Shown here: piece after piece, positions 5,923-6,952 of the stretch
Layout of the letters: each line of letters opens with the position of its first letter
Numbering within the stretch: position 1 is the stretch's first letter
NCBI GenBank assembly: GCA_021786915.1
Contig: JAJYMP010000705.1
Coordinates: forward strand, 1 to 6,952
Direction: 5' to 3'
DNA length: 6,952 nucleotides
Source of the DNA: Chloroflexota bacterium
Lineage (GTDB): Bacteria; Chloroflexota; Limnocylindria; Limnocylindrales; CSP1-4
The notes under the pieces: model-generated
Told to the model about the DNA's origin: nothing
Database searches by the model: none
What the model saw: only the letters and a program-made list of their open reading frames with translations
Translations under genes and position numbers: made by a program

Positions 5923-6840
5923 TCATCTCGGTCTCCCGATCGCGACGTACAGCGCGCCGACCGAGGCGGCGATCATGAGGATCATCACGACGCCGTAGGC
6001 GGCCGCGTAGCCCACCTGGTGGTAGAAGAGTCCCGTGTTGTAGATCTGCAGGTTCAACGGGGTGCTCGCATAGCCCGGCCCCCCTGTCGTGAGGATCTGG
6101 ATCCCCTCGAACTTGCGGAACGCGTCCATCAGCCGGAGCACCACTGCGATGAAGAGGACCGGGCGCAGGGCCGGCAGAGTGACGTGGCGGAAGACCTGCC
6201 ACGAGTTGGCACCGTCTGTCTCCGCCGCCTCTTTCAGCTCGCGTGAGACGGCGAGGAGCCCCGCGAGCAGGAGGACCGCCTGGAAGCTCACTCCGGTCCA
6301 CATGTCGGCGATGATCACGGCGGGCATTGCCAGCGATGGATCACCGAGCCATGTGGGCTGGGGCAGCTTCACCAATCCGAGGAAGTAGTTGATCCACCCG
6401 GCGTCGTTGTTGAACATCGCCCGCCAGGTGAGCGCCACGACGACCGGGGCGGTCATGATCGGGAGCAGGTAGGCGGTTCGGATGAACCCGATCCAGCGCA
6501 GGCCCGAATCCATGAGCACTGCCACCAGCATTCCGAGGACCGTCTCGAGGACCGTGGTCGCGATGACGAGGTACGCGGTGTTGAAGACGATCTGGCCGAA
6601 GTAGCGGTCAGCGACGAGATCCTGGAAGTTCCCGATACCGATGAACTGCCAGCCCGAGGATCGCACCAGGTCGTAGTTCGTGAACGCGAGCCCGATGGTC
6701 GCGGCGAACGGCACCGCGGTCACGGCGATCATGACGATCAGCGCCGGCCACGAGGCGAGGACCAGATACCAGCGGTCGAGCGTCGCGGACGGGCCCCCGC
6801 GAGGTGCGGGGGCCCGTCCGGAGGAGGAGGGGCGCGTCAT
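5923..6840 (-). CDS. Sugar ABC transporter permease, MalF type
   Basis: Inner-membrane subunit of a carbohydrate importer (binding-protein-dependent permease family, MalF/UgpA/LacF branch), 305 aa, usual length for the short members. A charged, Pro/Ser/Gly-rich cytoplasmic tail (residues 1-24) is followed by about six hydrophobic segments, near 25-47, 84-110, 118-140, 174-198, 226-245 and 278-301. The EAA loop that contacts the ATPase is clear at 201-227 (KEAAETDGA, the invariant Gly at 210, then LPALRP). A TTGGPGYAS stretch at 251-259 is typical of this branch. The ATG at 6840 is the only usable start before the first membrane segment, but its best Shine-Dalgarno lies 15 nt upstream and a strong hairpin covers codons 7-19, so translation may be restrained. 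The transported sugar cannot be read from the permease; the neighbours suggest a uronate-type compound. Confidence 0.93.
   Translation of the reverse strand: MTRPSSSGRAPAPRGGPSATLDRWYLVLASWPALIVMIAVTAVPFAATIGLAFTNYDLVRSSGWQFIGIGNFQDLVADRYFGQIVFNTAYLVIATTVLETVLGMLVAVLMDSGLRWIGFIRTAYLLPIMTAPVVVALTWRAMFNNDAGWINYFLGLVKLPQPTWLGDPSLAMPAVIIADMWTGVSFQAVLLLAGLLAVSRELKEAAETDGANSWQVFRHVTLPALRPVLFIAVVLRLMDAFRKFEGIQILTTGGPGYASTPLNLQIYNTGLFYHQVGYAAAYGVVMILMIAASVGALYVAIGRPR
6786..6820 (-). promoter_or_regulatory. Perfect 15-bp stem-loop inside the 5' end of the MalF-type permease gene
   Basis: CGGACGGGCCCCCGC (6786-6800) and GCGGGGGCCCGTCCG (6806-6820) are exact reverse complements separated by a 5-nt loop, almost all G-C pairs. 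In the mRNA it spans codons 7-19 of the permease, beginning 21 nt into the reading frame and about 56 nt after the upstream stop codon. No T-run follows, so intrinsic termination is unlikely. GC-rich hairpins between binding-protein and permease genes are known to keep binding protein in excess over the membrane subunits (malE-malF of enteric bacteria). This one could do the same while also slowing permease translation. Confidence 0.7.
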
Positions 6841-6855
6841 GCGTATCTCAGATCG

Positions 6856-6861
6856 CTCCTC
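6856..6861 (-). promoter_or_regulatory. Distant ribosome binding site of the MalF-type permease
   Basis: GAGGAG on the minus strand stands 15 nt from the ATG at 6840, longer than the usual 5-9 nt. No ATG, GTG or TTG lies in frame between the upstream TAG and 6840, and none lies downstream before the first membrane segment, so the start stands but initiation is probably weak. Confidence 0.4.
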
Positions 6862-6876
6862 GGCTCCCCGTGGTCG

Positions 6877-6952
6877 CTAGTAGGACGGGAAGGGCTTGGG
6901 GTACCCAGCCTTCTTCATGATGGCATCCACCCCGGCCTTCATGTCCGCCATC
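6877..6952 (-). CDS. C-terminal end of a probable sugar ABC transporter solute-binding protein (partial)
   Basis: Only the last 24 residues and the TAG stop are present; the 5' part lies beyond the right edge. The readable tail runs from MADMKAGVDAI to the end PKPFPSY, a short amphipathic helix followed by a Pro/aromatic-rich end. This is too short to identify a family from sequence. The call rests on position: in MalE-MalF-MalG type sugar importers the binding-protein gene usually comes directly before the MalF-type permease on the same strand, as here, with a 36-nt gap. If correct, it would be an exported lipoprotein that captures the sugar and delivers it to the two permeases. The TAG stop is in the same reading frame as the following permease. 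What is seen is a coding tail with a stop; the identity is inferred. Confidence 0.6.
   Translation of the reverse strand, partial: MADMKAGVDAIMKKAGYPKPFPSY

Noticed and set aside
6786..6820. The strong hairpin as an intrinsic transcription terminator
   Set aside because: The sequence after the stem on the minus strand is CGACGCTCGACC, with no T-run, and termination here would silence both permeases.
1..6952. tRNA or rRNA genes, CRISPR array, insertion sequence, phage or toxin-antitoxin elements
   Set aside because: No regularly spaced repeats, no transposase or integrase-like reading frame and no tRNA-like folding were seen; the window looks like ordinary metabolic chromosome.

Overview
This is a high-GC stretch in which every supported gene lies on the minus strand, so the biological order runs from right to left. 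It suggests a free-living, high-GC heterotroph with an ABC-importer style of sugar metabolism, such as an Actinomycetota or Chloroflexota soil or sediment lineage. The sequence holds no rRNA or other marker that would fix the phylum.

Layout in transcription order: (1) the last 24 codons of a gene that is probably the importer's solute-binding protein, 6877-6952, cut by the window edge; (2) a MalF-type sugar permease, 5923-6840; (3) a MalG-type sugar permease, 5082-5906; (4) an aldehyde dehydrogenase of the succinate/oxo-acid semialdehyde type, 3548-5032, starting at GTG; (5) a URO-D-fold protein of the methyltransferase-like, non-heme branch, 2388-3542, only 5 nt after the dehydrogenase stop. 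Gaps of 36, 16, 49 and 5 nt make these five genes look like one operon. A 215-nt gap follows, holding GC-rich hairpins and a good candidate promoter with an inverted repeat over its -10 box. Then comes (6) a large protein of the UxaE (tagaturonate epimerase) family, 415-2172. The last 414 nt (1-414) hold no convincing gene, only weak structural signals and an AT-richer end that may carry a promoter for the next gene leftwards.

Working model (inference): the importer brings in a carbohydrate, perhaps a uronate or a derivative such as an O-methylated uronate or a uronate oligomer. The UxaE-like enzyme would epimerise a keto-uronate, and the dehydrogenase would oxidise an acid-semialdehyde, for example 2-oxoglutarate semialdehyde at the end of a non-phosphorylating sugar-acid route. 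The URO-D-like protein has no assigned role in such pathways and is the least explained member. No importer ATPase, isomerase, dehydratase or regulator is in the window.

The most notable non-coding signals are a perfect 15-bp stem with a 5-nt loop inside the first codons of the MalF-type permease, and the promoter/operator in front of the UxaE-like gene.
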